Positions 13,488-26,300 are shown, counted from the stretch's first letter. The stretch is DNA of 64,000 nucleotides from Nissolia schottii (GCA_003254905.1 QANU01010622.1:304100-368099); one strand, 5' to 3'. Notes: a model not told the origin generated them from the sequence alone. Numbers and translations are program-made.

Positions 13488-16400
13488 GGATATACAGAAC
13501 GTGACACTATCTAAATAAGGGAGGAAAAAAATTACATTCATCCTAGGTCATCAACCAAATTATTTGAGAATAGCATTAGTGGTGAAACTAAGTAGGTTTG
13601 GTTTGGTTTTGGAAGGAATTTATATCCAAACCAATCATTTTTCATTGGATTGGTTTGGTTTGGTTTTTGCTGATTTTTTTGTACCAAATCCGAATTGAAC
13701 CAAACCGAACATGAACAGGTTGGTTTGGTTCTCAGATTTATCCATGAATATATAATAATTTTAAAGTATAAAAAATTATAGAAAAAAGGAAAAAAATTAG
13801 AAAATTAAAAAAAAATGATAAAATCACAAAGTAATGCATAATAATATGATAAAGACTAAGTTCCATGTCTCATGATATAATCACAATCCTTAAATGATCC
13901 ATAAAATGAAAATAACACAATTGTCCAACCAAACAATCAACAGCCTAGTTGAAGCACTAAGGAACTCTGAATATTGAATTTAATTTTGAAGCCACGAAAA
14001 TGTGAAGTTGAAGCACCTGGATTGTGTGAGACTTGTGATGTCTTTATTTTTTTGGGTCAAAAATTGTGATGTCTAATATTAGGATTTTGTAGAGTTGTAG
14101 TTGGGTTATGGGCCTAAGGATTGGGCTGGATGGGAGTGAGATGTTGGATTATAGACTTATAGGTAAAAAAAAAGGTTAAAATTGCATTTTGGTTAGTTTG
14201 GATTATTAGATTTGTTTGGATTCAAACATTATAAATCCGAAATCCGATCCATTAATGATTAGATTTGGTCAATTTTTTGATCTAATGATCCGATAATCCG
14301 AACCAAATAGATTAGTTTGGTTCTGATTGACCGGATTCGGCAAATTTGATCGATCCACTTTCACCCCTAAATAGCATATTTTTCAATAAAAAGTGCAACA
14401 CAAATTTGTAAATTCTCTATTTAATACCAGGACCAGGACAAGGATAGTTAATGAATCATCCTTCATAATTTGTGTATGGCTCGTTACCTAGCATCACGAA
14501 ACCCTGTCAATGCTAAATAAAGAGTTCGCGGAATAGGGGTTGCAGATAGAGTAAGTACATCAACAGAAGTTTTAAAAGAAGCAATTCTCTCCTTTTGTTT
14601 GACGCCAAACCTCTGCAATGCATAAATCATAACTTAGAAGGGTAAAAAGGTTGCACTGTAGTCACAAGGTAAATATTTATTGCAGATAATTGGTAGACCT
14701 GTTCCTCATCAACCACAAGCAAGCCAAGATTGTTATATACGACACGGTCTCCAAGAAGTGAGTGAGTTCCAACAATGATGTCCAAATCACCATTCTTAAT
14801 CCTGTCCAATTGCTCTTCTTTCTCTGCTTTGGTCTGCGAGTAGTGATAAGTCAAATAGTCTGAAATTTATACAGAAAATGCTATTTATTCATAAATCAGT
14901 CATGCTATTTGGTATGAGTTTATTTTTTGAAAAAATTGTATGAAAAGCTTGTTGACAATCAGGAGCAAGGTGAAAGTAAAAACAGGATAGATAAAATAAG
15001 CAAAGGGCAGAAATCATGGATTGACTAACCAATCATAGCAGTCCGTATGGAGTTTTCGTACTAAAATGCATTTTTCTACACAAATATCTACCAAGACAAT
15101 AAGATTTTCCACGATACAGCTCATATTTTTTGAACTTAACAATTTGCAAATTTTCTAGTTCCTTAAATGCCCATATGATATCACTTTAAGGTAAAGCAAG
15201 AATCATAAAATATATATAGAAGAAAGAGGGAGCAAGACATATCCAGCCTAAGAAGATCATAATACTATGGAATACTCAATTTACTATCTATTGAATGGCA
15301 AATAAGGGTGGTAGTATCTGCTGTATAGTAAATTGAGTAGTCCACAGAATCATGCTGCATAGTAAAATGAGAAGCAAGGAAAATGTAGAACCATCAAGAA
15401 AAATAAAGGGCCATATATCATGTACCTCAGAATACAAAGACACAACTGTACTACCTACTTAATATTCTCCAAAATACAAAAATGCAACCAGAGTATAGAA
15501 TGGACACCAAAACCGTAATGACAACTAGAGATGTATAATATATGACTAACTAATTTAATTGTAAATGCAGTCCATGCACAAGCAATGAAAGTTTTATTGC
15601 TTGTTTATAAAAGTAAACATTCTAATATAAAACAATACCACAGTGATGATAACCAGTAGTATGCACAAGCACTAAGGTAGAAGAAGTTAAGGCCAGAAAA
15701 TTCCAAGTCAATGCTCTGATAGGGTGCTTTACACAAAGCAAATACTAAAAGGCTATCAAGTTTGTCCAATTAATGGCAACTGTGCAGTTAGTGTTGGGAA
15801 ATGTTACCCTAAGCAGAAACTGACAAGTATTCTGTTCAGATCATGATTACTGATGAGAATTGGGCATGAAATCCAGGTACTCACACTTTAAGAATGCAAA
15901 CATTTGGTGAAAATGCTTTCTCGAATGACTGTGTTGTGAAGATTGAGTTGACCATTCATTCAAAGAGGTCCAAGATAGTTGACTTTGATGAAGCTGACCA
16001 TTCAAGAAGATTCAAGATTGTTGACTTCAACCAAGTTGAATGTTCAAGAAGATCCAAGATTGTTGACTTTGACTACAACCGAAGATCCAAGTTGAACTAG
16101 AGTGTTTTAATTAATTGGGTTCTATTTGTTTTTGTTATTATTAATTTTGTGGGTCTTTATTAGTATTTATTATTATTTTGGGCCTTAGATATTATTTGGA
16201 CCCCTTTAGTAATTTTAGGGTTTTTATTAGTTTCCTTATTTATTGGTTCTCTTATTTTAGTATAAATAAGTACATTGGCTATTAGCCAATACATACTTTT
16301 GACTATCAATTTAATTGTGAGGTTAAATCCTTATTATTCTCTTGCTTCATCGTGAGCCGGGTTGAGGGCACCAACTGGCATATCCCAAGGTTCATAGGTG

Positions 16401-18451
16401 TTGCGTTTCTACACGATGTTCGTGTCATTTATGGATATTTAGAGAAATGTTCTGAAGCTGTTTAAATTTTAATGTGATTTATTATTAGGGTGAGAAGTTA
16501 AGAATAAATTCAACTTGATGAACGCACATTGTTATTTACTACCAAAGAAGTTAAATTAGATTTGCGAAATCTCTTCTCCAAATTCTATAACATGATAACT
16601 TTAACTATAGCTAAAATGGGAAAAAATAAAATAAAATCAGCCAGCCATACCTGAAACCTGCTTAGTAGTCCAACTTTAACATCAGCATATGCAGAAAAGC
16701 GCTCTGAAATAACATCAAAATGTTGTTTTGCTAGAACTCTTGTTGGTGCCAGAACCATTGCTTGCTTTTTAGCTGAGACAACACAGTGAACAGCCCGTAG
16801 TGCAACCTCAGTTTTACCAAAACCAACATCTCCACAAATTAATCTGTCCATTGGAGTTTCTCGCTCTGTCAAATCCCTCTCAACATCAATAAAAGCCTGG
16901 ACAGATACATATTTGGAAGAGATGGAAATAACTCATAAGCATCACGAAAACATGTAATATTGAAACAGGTAAAATAAAATCAATATGAGCTTTGACTCAT
17001 GAACACCATAGATGAGGTAATTATTTAAATTAAATCACCAGGTAAAATTAGAATATAACATTATAATTAACTAATCCACTTCCATTAAAAAACACAGCTT
17101 ATACTAAGATGACACCTGTTTCTGATCAGGCGTGGGCCTGTAAGGAAATTGAGCAGCGAATTCAGCCATAGCAGGACTCTTTGGATAGGGAGGTCTTCTT
17201 TGTTTGAGCCTATGTAGATAGAGCTCCATCAAGTCAACAACCATCTTCTGTATTGCGACCTTCCCTTTAACCTTTCTTTTCTCCCATGTACTAGTATCAT
17301 TCAACTTGCTCAATGACCGCGGCCTTTTATTCTCATTAGGACTGCAAAGGCACACAAAATTTAACACAGCCACTCAGTTAGCCATTCCTTCATTGCTAAA
17401 GCCTGTTTCACCATCCACTACATTCAACAAACGAGAAATGCAGCACCCAATAGAATGAAGGAGAGCATTGCAAGAACTGAGTGTGAATTCAGAATTATGA
17501 ATTCATTATCTCAATAATCGCAGAATTCTTCAAGCTTTGACACACAAATGAATAACTAATCACATGACTAACTAACCATAACTGACTACTAGCTAACTAG
17601 TTCTCCATCTCCGTGCGTTACACGGATGGTTTAAATTGTTATATGCAAGCAAAACCGCAATTGTGGCCACAATATGGTTGTTGCGGCGGTCTGCAACAGC
17701 ATTTCAACAGCAATAGCAGCAGCATCAATTGCATTTCCAGCAATTTTCCACAATCACAATCCAACCGCTATTTAAAAGCACGGTTGCACTTACATCTGCC
17801 AATAAAAGGGAGTGCAGAAAAAACTTACAGACTATATCTATAGAGCATTTTCGCGGCCTGCTTAACGGGAAGTTTTGCCATCCCATCCGCATACTCTATG
17901 AAAGCGTACTCAGTGGGCTCGGCCGAATTCTTCGGAACATCCAACTTGATCCCAACGAACCTCCCAATCCCAACCTTCTTGTGCACAACATAGTCTCCCG
18001 AATGGAGCGTGTAAGGGTCTACCTTGTAGCTGAAGGTACCATCTTTCCCCTCCCTCTTCTCGCCCTTCAACTTCTGCAGCCCTCTCTGCTGCTGCTTCTT
18101 CACCATCTGTATGTACTTGTCAGCCTCCTCCGAGTCCATCACGGTCCTCGAAGCCTCCCTGTTGCTGTACTCGCGCCGAATCCTCTCGTTGAGGACCGAG
18201 ATTGGGTCGTTCTCAAGCTCGCTTTTGTCTGCTTTGTTCCCCAATTTGGTTGGGAAAGAAGAAGGGGCATAGATGCCTTGTGTGTACACTGCATTGGTGG
18301 GAAGAATCAGTATCTGGTTTTTGTTGAAGTTTGGGGTTTTGGGGTGCGAAGGGTGGGTGAGGATGAAGAGTTTCCATGTTCTTGGGGAAGAGCTGAGCTT
18401 GGAGATGAGGGAGGGTGTGGGAAAGTGGGGATTTGGGAGGAGACACGCCAT
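6391..18451 (-). CDS. Chloroplast TRCF/Mfd-like DNA-translocating helicase, 13 exons, 830 residues
   Basis: A superfamily-2 ATPase like the helicase part of bacterial Mfd, which pushes stalled RNA polymerase off DNA; probably plastid. Exons, 5' to 3': 18451-17829, 17341-17116, 16896-16651, 14833-14699, 14612-14488, 12711-12572, 11677-11607, 10907-10746, 8654-8568, 8361-8188, 7952-7908, 7456-7100, 6492-6391. All introns are GT-AG and the phases join to 830 residues plus TAG. Residues 1-60 are basic and Ser/Pro-rich, like a transit peptide. About 148-250 is the CarD-like polymerase-interacting domain ([14 protein letters not shown] at 152-165). Helicase: Walker A GDVGFGKT 305-312, DEEQ 407-410, SAT 433-435, [10 protein letters not shown] in exon 8, motif [10 protein letters not shown] from 577. 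About 680-797 is the TRCF C-terminal domain (LRRQYGKEP). Bacterial Mfd (about 1150 residues) has a UvrB-like N-terminus that this protein lacks. Length fits Arabidopsis At3g02060 (about 820). Several introns carry transposons, yet the frame is intact. I infer a working gene. Confidence 0.95.
8880..9530. repeat. Unclassified repetitive-looking sequence in helicase intron 8
   Basis: Less AT-rich than the surrounding intron. Contains two diverged copies of a motif, CCTTGCC...GGA...ATGTTGR(C/T)C...ACAACCAACA (about 9150-9185 and 9427-9465). No terminal repeats or coding frame. Possibly a retroelement piece. Confidence 0.3.
9700..10191 (+). mobile_element. LTR-like insert in helicase intron 8
   Basis: Unlike the rest of the intron, this stretch reads like an LTR on the plus strand: an AT-rich TTAGGTTATTAG repeat region, two GCCTCT(C/T)AAAG motifs (about 10048 and 10081), an AATAAAATATT polyadenylation-like signal (about 10131) and an end at about 10191 in GCTGTTACA. 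Start and target duplication are unresolved. It sits antisense to the gene. Confidence 0.3.
13453..13488. repeat. (CT)n(CA)n microsatellite in helicase intron 5
   Basis: An uninterrupted CT dinucleotide run passes directly into a CA run. Probably length-polymorphic. Confidence 0.9.
13577..14369. mobile_element. Complete non-autonomous hAT element in helicase intron 5
   Basis: Starts TAGTGGTGAAA and ends TTTCACCCCTA, an imperfect 11-bp terminal inverted repeat. It is flanked by an exact 8-bp target duplication, AATAGCAT, at 13569-13576 and 14370-14377, the duplication size of hAT elements. Both subterminal regions repeat short units related to TTGGTTTGG and ATCCGAACC. At 793 bp with no transposase frame, it must have been moved by a transposase elsewhere. 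It is wholly intronic, between exons 6 and 5. Confidence 0.9.
15792..16432 (+). mobile_element. LTR-like insert with tandem repeats in helicase intron 3
   Basis: Begins near TGTTGGGAAATG, carries a TATAAATAAG box (about 16261) and runs to about 16432. At 15965-16095 a unit of about 42-45 bp centred on TCCAAGATTGTTGACTTTGA repeats three to four times. The repeats happen to keep a 68-codon frame open (15894-16100, plus) encoding SKIVDF-type repeats. I read this as a copia-type solo LTR lying antisense in the intron. Exact ends and a target duplication were not established. Confidence 0.4.
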
Positions 18452-18549
18452 TGGAGGGAGGGAAGAAGAGGGAGAATGAAGGGTGTGGATTAGAGGAAGA
18501 GAGTGGAGGAATGGAAGTGGGTCATTGACAAGTTTGAATCATTGGGAAG

Positions 18550-19830
18550 AAGAGTGTTTTTTTTTTTTTTTCTATTTGGAGGATAATTCAGAGATGAATG
18601 TAGGGAGGTTTTGGAAGGGTTTTGCCCAAGAGAGAACAAATATCTAATGTCATCGTGTTATTTCTTTTTCTTTTCTTTTTTTTTTTAATATGCAAAAAAA
18701 ATGTATTTTTTTTGTGGAGCTGAGATGAAAGGATGTGGACGATAAGCAGCTTACTTCAGTATTCAGATTTTCTATCCTTTCTTGCCTTACTGTTCTGGGG
18801 TTCAGAGGGTGTTAAGAGATCTTTATTTGGGTTCAATGGGCCTGTGGTTTGGGCTCCTCCAAGCAGCAATCCAGAACATAATAATTCACCAAGAGATTCA
18901 ATGGGATGTATCTAACGGAGTGCTTTTTGGATCAAAATAGAAAATGGCAAAAATGGTCCAAAGAAAAGGATGCTCTGCTTCCATAAGGTGAAGCCAGCGT
19001 TGAAATTAAACCTCCTCAATCTTTCTTATTAGAAGAAAAGAAAATTTGTGTGATAAAAATATGCAAATATTATAAGATTGTGGTACCTTTTTTTAAATAT
19101 ATCAGGATATGGTAATTTATTAGGATAGGGGTACAATTCAAATGTTGTCAACTTTCTTGTTAATCTATAGTCTATATCGTGGCAATGAGAGCACAAACTT
19201 TTGTATGTACATACACAATCTTTTTTTACAGGCATGCACAAACTTTTTCAAATATGAAACCAAATCAAATTGGATATGTGACGCATTAAATACTAAAAAG
19301 TAACTGTTGCGTGGATTCATTGTCTACAATGCACAAACATTTTTAAGTATATGTACAAACTTTTCAACAATCAGAAACAAAAAAAATATGAAGAAAATGT
19401 AAACAAAAATGAAGGCGAAGAAGAGAACATTTATACTCACATGCACAAATTTTTGAACAAAAATGCACAATTTTTTCTACACGTGCAAAAAATTTTGAAA
19501 AATAAAAAACAAATAGGCTAGAACTGAAAATGAAAACTCTTAATTCATAAAGAATTAGATAAAAACAAAAAAAGAATGATGGGAGATTGGATAAGAAGAG
19601 AGAAAAAATAAAGAATGAAAAAAAGAAAAAAAAAAAGGCGTACTAGAGAGTGTGGATTGTAAATCAGTCAAATTGCTTTAATAAATCATTGAAGAGCTTG
19701 GGGATTTAGCAGCTCTACTATGCCCTTGTTTGAACAATAAATTGCACAAGTCATTTGTAGTGACAAACCAATACCATCGCTCACTTTAATAACATTATTT
19801 TAATAAAATCACATCATTTCTCCTTGTGGA
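18550..19830. other. Upstream region of the helicase gene
   Basis: Contains the helicase 5' leader and promoter, beginning with a T-rich run at 18558-18572. A further T-rich stretch lies at 18660-18715. From about 19200 several short CACAAACTTTT-type repeats occur (19192, 19229, 19333, 19352, 19445). No gene supported. Confidence 0.45.
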
Positions 19831-19839
19831 TTGGGGGAG

Positions 19840-20080
19840 GAGAAGTGGCAGCTACGTCCTTTTAGCTTTACTCGGTCAGACCGGACCCAGAGTCTTAGGC
19901 TTGCAACCTAGAGGATGAAGCTCTCTCCTTTTGGGCCGGTGTGACCAGGTGAGGAGAGTCTCTTCTACTCCTTAGTGGGCTGGGGGCTCTTTGAGCCTTT
20001 TAGGGAATGTGAGCTTCTCTTATTCCTTAAAGAGTCAGAACTCCTCGGACCCCCAGTCTTTAGCCCGTATACTACTAGTG
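19840..20080 (+). repeat. Dispersed repeat, copy 1 (partner at 22425-22535)
   Basis: Shares with 22425-22535, in the same orientation, the series GAGTCTCTTCTACTC, GCCTTTTAGGGAATRTGAG, TTCTCT(T/C)A(T/C)TCCTTA and GTCTTTAGCCCGTA. The style suggests LTR remnants of one unclassified family. Confidence 0.5.
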
Positions 20081-20279
20081 AGTATCATGCTTTTGTCTTT
20101 TGGGGTCTCGTAGCTTGCTTTGGATTAGTCGTATCTTTCCTCTGAATTTCGTCGCTTCACAAGTACTTTTAGCATTGCCATTTGTAATTTTTGGTTGGAC
20201 TTTGTTGCCTCCACTATACTTTCTTGGACTTTTTCTTTTGAGTACCTTCTCAATAAAAAATTGACTTTCCCCCATTTTT

Positions 20280-20530
20280 TCTCTTTTCAAAAATATCTCA
20301 AACTCTGTACCCTCATTTCATTTCTCCTCCATTTTTACCGTTCCTCCACTTTTTTACCTTCTTTCAAATTATTTCAAATCTTTCCATTTCCCCTTTTTTT
20401 ACTTTCCCCCCATTTTTTTATCTTCTCCATTTCTTTCTTTTCCCTCTTCTTCTTCACTTCTCATTTTATTTTTCTACTTCCATTTCTTCTTTCCACTCTC
20501 CCCCATCAACCACCGCCGCCTGATAGGGGG
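20280..20530 (+). repeat. Long pyrimidine-rich tract
   Basis: About 250 bp made almost entirely of C and T on the plus strand. This opens a 127-codon frame (20195-20578) of Phe/Ser/Leu-rich composition that I treat as a composition artefact. Confidence 0.6.
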
Positions 20531-20674
20531 ATTTTATCCCACATTTTAATACTCCATAATCAAACATTGCATCCTTAAAAAAATGTGGTTTTGATGATTA
20601 ATTGATATGTTTCACATATTGTCCTCTTATGTGCATAATTGAGAAATCTACCGTTTAAGCATCATTTTTTAATG

Positions 20675-21885
20675 ATTTAAATGTCTCGAGTAACCTATGC
20701 GTTTAACATCTTGTGTTTGAGTTGTTAGAATCACAGGTAATCGAGTGTTGGTGCAAGAAGTGGCGGAAAATGAGTTAAGAATGGAAAGAAGAAGTGCAAA
20801 AAAGAGCAAACAACTCTTGGCAGCATGTTGGAGCGCATATGGATGCGCTATAGTGCCCAACTACCACCAAGGTGTTGCAGCGCATGTGAGTAAGGCGCTG
20901 CAGCATGTGTCTGGACGCGAAAATCCATCGCCAGTGACCTGAAACCCTATTTTGTGATCCCAAAAGGTTATAACTAGACATAAGATGAACACAACTTCAT
21001 AATCTGCCTCTTAGATTAGTTTTTCATTCAATTTTCCTTTATTTTTCTAGCATTGTAGTTCTTTGATAGTGATGCTTAGATAGTCTTTTTTCATTAGAAG
21101 ATTGTGGGAGCCCTCACGATCGAATTCGAGTTCTTGCGTGTTTGACTTTGTTTCTTGCCATTAATTTAATTCAGGTTTTATTTATAATTTAAGATCTGCT
21201 TCTGTTTTTATTTAATTTATTTATTATGAGTTTTTATCCTCTGCCCATGGAGGAGTAGTTCTATAATATCTTGCATGCGGTAATTCTAGGATTAAGATTA
21301 ATTGGGGGTTCTGTGCTTAATGATAATTTATAACTTGTTCCACTCCTAATTAATAATATAGCAATTGCATATTGTTGGTTAGGATTAATTCTAAATTGAT
21401 AGATCTTGACGATTGTAGGATTTATTAAATTAGGATTAGGAAACTTTTGGGAACTAATTAGATTTGATTAGGTTGTGCAATTAGGAATTTAATTATTATA
21501 GATTTTTTATGCTGAGGTCTTAGCTGTTAATTCCTTTATTAGTTAATGCTTAGGAGATTGATGATTGTAATCTTTTAAGTGAATTGCACATTAGTTGGAG
21601 ATCTTTGACTAATGAAACAACATCCCTTTTATGAATAATTAGTTGAGGAACAATGATAATTAATCATTGATCTGTGAAAAACCGTATACAGGATATTGCT
21701 TTGTATTAATTGTTAATTTTATTAAATTGAATTCACTCAATATAAACCTCTAGTTTACTTGAATTGGTTCGAATTGCTTTCTTGATAGACGACCTAGGTT
21801 AGTCCCATTTACTACGTTTTTGGAATTTACCTAGTTTTATAAATTATTATTTGATTGTACACTAGAATTGTGATGTTTTGGTGTG
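20675..21885 (+). mobile_element. Athila-like Ty3/gypsy LTR remnant
   Basis: Starts around a GAGTAACCTATGC/GAGTTGTTAGAAT segment and runs through a GCGC-rich part (CGCTGCAGCATG at about 20896). It ends with the TTGATAGACGACCTAGGTTAG...ACTACGT signature seen near the 3' end of Athila-type LTRs in plants. A related copy in opposite orientation lies at 51730-52010. The expected primer-binding site after it is absent or diverged, so this is a solo or truncated LTR. Family assignment is from memory of the signature. Confidence 0.5.
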
Positions 21886-22424
21886 TGTCATCGCCACACC
21901 GTCGCCTCCGTTGCTCCGGCCACCACCGCCTTGTTCTCCTTTAATTCCTTCCAAGTAAGACATTCTTTCCATCTTTCTCTTTGTGCTTCTCTTTCATATT
22001 TTATACATGTTGATGATGCCCCCCCCCCACTATTGACCTCAAAGATAAATTTTTCTTTGAGTTTGCTAATGGATGAAATTTATTTGTGCATATGTATGAT
22101 GAGGATATGTTTAGTTGCCATAGATGATAGAGAATGCTAAAATGTGATGCATGTTTCTTCAATATTAGGGTATGGAAGATTTTTGAGAGGAAGAGAAAAA
22201 ATGGGATGAAGAAAGGGATGAATATGATAGAAAGTGAAGGGTTTGGAGGTGGTGTAGGTGTTACCGACGGTGGAATGGTCGCCGACCAGTAACTGTCCTA
22301 GGTGGCTAGGGTAGGGGGACGTAAGGGATGGGGGGTCCGGTCATGTGACTTGCATGTGCCCATAATCCCTTTTTTTTAGTCTATCATGTGACCAGCCCAA
22401 GGCCTTTTTTTTAGCTGGTCATGT

Positions 22425-22535
22425 GACCATGTGAAGAGAGTCTCTTCTACTCAGCCTTTTAGGGAATATGAGTTTCTCTCACTCCTTAGAGTTAGAACTC
22501 CCCGAACCCCTGGTCTTTAGCCCGTAATAGTCATA
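22425..22535 (+). repeat. Dispersed repeat, copy 2 (partner at 19840-20080)
   Basis: Second copy of the GAGTCTCTTCTACTC...GTCTTTAGCCCGTA series, with internal deletions relative to copy 1. Confidence 0.5.
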
Positions 22536-22825
22536 ATGTGGATTACCTCCATGGGGTATATTTATTTGGATTACCACCTCTAAGTAATCAATAACAACAA
22601 CACAAAATAATAATCTAAAAACAATAATAATAATAATAATAAATAATGCATATTACCTCGTAATCTTTTTTATATGTCAAACAAGGTAATGTAAATTCCT
22701 AATTACATTACCTGTACATACCAAACACAATGTAACACTATCAACAATTTAAAAAGTGATAATCTTTCTAAAAGGAAATTTATATTACCTAATAATCTTA
22801 CCGGCAACATACCAAATACCCCACA
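22535..22825. mobile_element. MITE-like sequence rich in GGTAAT/ATTACC
   Basis: Edges are weakly inverted (ATGTGGATTACC...GGGGTAT on the left; ATACCCCACAT on the right). The interior repeats GGTAAT and ATTACC many times and includes an (AAT)n microsatellite at 22620-22648. A diverged relative sits at 55665-55830. Ends not resolved. Confidence 0.35.
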
Positions 22826-23343
22826 TAAATTTAGTTCTTACTCTTAGCTTTAAAAAACATAAATTAAGTAATTAACAGCTGGATTTTAATTTTTGCCCGA
22901 TGACAGTCCGATTTAAAACAGTCAGCCTTCATGCTAGCCCAAACCCCATACCCAATATTCTGGGCAATCTGGGCCTATTCCGTTAGAATAGGAATCCATT
23001 GTTTCCACAAAAATATCTAAATATGATTGAGGGTTGAAAAATGATAAGTTTTTAAGTGGGCCGAACACATTAAACTTCGAAACCGAAAGGAAACGAGAAA
23101 AATGAAAATCAGCAAGAAATAAGGTGCGTATTCTAGTGTACTAGTATATATCATTCTAATACGAAATTACTGCAACTATGTAATTACACAATGGGAGAGC
23201 AGCAAAAGCAAAAAAAAGATAACCGTAACCAGAGACCCTCCCGCCATAATCATTTTCCCATGAGGGAGGCAATAATAATACCTATATAACAAGGAGCATA
23301 GAATCTATACAGCCATGATCAAGTTGTAAATTTCACCAAGAAA

Positions 23344-26300
23344 CTAGACATAGTATATCATTCCAACTTCGATGAGACTGATATGAGGAATGTTAAGAGC
23401 CACAGCTGGGCCCCTGCAATTCTTTCGTAGAAATGAGTACCCAATATCAATGACAAGCTTTTTCAAGATTGTGGATGATTTCCTAGCCTTCACATACGAG
23501 TGCCCCATTATATATGCAACCCCAGCTTCCTTAGCCTGAATCAAATCCAAAAGCTCTTCCCTAACAGCAGGATCCATTCCAGGATTGTTGGGTAGCTGAA
23601 ATCTAACTTGACGTCTTCTAACTTGTGGACTTTCGTCTTCATAAACCGATTGCAAACTACGCAGGGTTACGGATCTGCTGCTGGGGATGGAGCTGTCCAC
23701 ACCAATATCCACAAACTCAGATACTATTAAGCTTGAAGTAGATTCTAAGTTTCTGGTGCTTACGACAGCCATTCTCCCATCAAGTGAAGAACTTTCAGAA
23801 CTTGAGAAATGTGGTTCCACTGCTTCCATCTGGATAAACTCAGCTATACTCTGTATGAGATGGTTCTCAAAGTCTCCATCATCCTTTTGAATGTCCTTGT
23901 ACCCATATCTGACGATGCACCTATACATCCGATAAGGTCTAGGGCAAACTCTCCCAATGAGGAAGCGTTCTTCAGGTGAGACATACGGAACAGGAACTGA
24001 TTTTACACAGACAAAAACCAACACCTTGTGAAATGCAGGAAGATTTGTTACAAAATGGGAAAATATTGCAGGAACTCCTGTTGCTAGTTCTGAGTAGATG
24101 AGACCTATTCCTGGGACACGGACAATGCCAAGGCTTGGGCCCAAACCCAGTAACCATTTCAATGAAACTTTGTTGTGCAGATCATAACTGTACTTCCTAC
24201 GAGTCCCATAATGCCATACATACATAACAACCACGAAGATGAAGGATAAGACAAGAGGAACCCATCCTCCCTGAGGCACTTTAATTAATGCTGCTGATAG
24301 ATAGACACCCTCTATCACCCAAAAGAATAAAAGGAATGCTATAGCAATCAAGACGCTTTTCTGCCAGACAAAGATTGCAACTAGCGTCATCAGAAATGTA
24401 GTCACAAACATTACTGTCATACAAGCGAGTCCTGTAAAACAAATATCCATGAAGAATTAAATTTCAATATGACACAAACTAAAATTCAAACTGCCAATTA
24501 CTACAAAAAGGATAGCAGAAAAAAACAGATTTCAAGTTGAATTTGCCATGGAAACTAGCACATGCATAAGCTGTAATACATGATCAAACTGGAGAACATG
24601 AATATTATGGGCAATGGCCAGTATCTTTTTGTATACTCCCTTTTACCCCCCCTCCTATCATTACTTTCACATTCAAAAGAATTTTGAACTATCAATCCAA
24701 TCACATAATTGGAGGAAGTCAATGCACTGAAGCAAGTGAACAGAAAATTGGTACCAGAGTGCAACACCACAATACTACAAATCGTTGAACACATAAAACA
24801 TAGCATGACAAATGGCCTTATGTCTGTGTAGAGAGAGAGCGGGAGAGAGTTTAACGAAGAAAATAATTACCATAAGCATTTCCAATTATAGTGGTATCCT
24901 GAAACCCAATGGTTATTGCAAGAGTCAGGATCATGAGTATCCAGTTTATCTCTGGGATGTAGATTTGTCCATATATATGTTTTGAGGTATGCACAACTTT
25001 AACTCGTGGAAAGCAACCAAGTGCATTACACTGCTTGACGATGGAGAAAGTTGCAGTTATAACAGCTTGACTTCCAACAATAGCTGCAAGGGTGGCAATA
25101 ACAAAAACAGGCCAAAATACAGGTCCTGCAGGACAAGCAAAGACTTCAACGAAGTGCTTTAATTTTCCGAATTCTGGTAGTGGTATCAATAAGCCAGGGA
25201 GTGGATTGACTAACCAGGTATTGAGTCATAAAAACTGTTCTGAATAGAATTAAGGTTCTTAGACAAGAAAGCAGCTTGGCCCATATACTGTACTACCAAA
25301 CAAGGGTATATGACAAATGCAAATGCAATCTGCAAAATCCAAAAATAAAATAAAATAAAATATTAAGGAATCTATCAACATTGCAGCATGTACGCTAATT
25401 ATTCTTACATTCCTACAAAATAGTAGCAATTTCTAAAACTAAGATCAATTCAATGCTGTTAATATCACACAGAAAAAGGTGGAAAAAAGAGAAACGAGAA
25501 ACAATGCTTTGAAGAATTGTGGGATGCTATGATCATGCGATTATACAAAGTATTGGCCAAATACTCATTATCTACAATAATACTTTAAGCCAAGTACAAG
25601 CAAAGTGCAACACGTACAAACTCAGCCCAAGAGGACTACCAACAAAACCAGATAGCTAAAACAATTGGAATCCTAATATTATCCAACAGGTGAAAGAAAT
25701 TCAGTCAAGCTAAAAACTCACCCTTATTGACAAAGCAGTGAAATGACCAAGATCAGCAAACATAGCTTCAGTTCCTGGTGGGGGGAAAAACAATCAGCTG
25801 TTAGGAAAGTCTAGCCTCTGAATTCTTTATATTCTCAGCTTCTAGTAACTCAAAGCTCAACAAAATTAATTTTTATTTTAGCTATACATGGAACTATGGA
25901 ACACCCTGCATAAAATCCCAATAAACTCATAATTCATGTCAGATAACTGTTAAGTAGGTCCAGAACATACCAGTGATACAGAGAAGTATCCCTCCAAGAG
26001 AAATCCAACCTTCTTTACCAGTCTTTATAAAGAACTTGATGACATAGTATGGAGATATAGCCCGTACTATTTTCGGATTCCAATGAATTATATTATACAG
26101 CCCAACAGAAAATATTGATACTAGCCAGATGATTACAACTGGTGCAAACATAAAAGCTACTTTATGTGTGCCACAATGTTGAAGAGCAAACAGGCCAACC
26201 AATATGACACAGGCAAGCAGGACTAGTTCACCTGCAAAAACATAGAATTTCTTTGGTAATCTAATATTTATGGCCTCAGCAATGGACAAGCAATGTAACG

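Noticed and set aside
17729..18493. 254-codon plus-strand frame over the helicase first exon
   Set aside because: It is antisense to the well-supported transit-peptide exon and shows no family resemblance.
20195..20578. 127-codon Phe/Ser/Leu-rich frame
   Set aside because: It comes from a long pyrimidine-rich tract; composition alone keeps it open.
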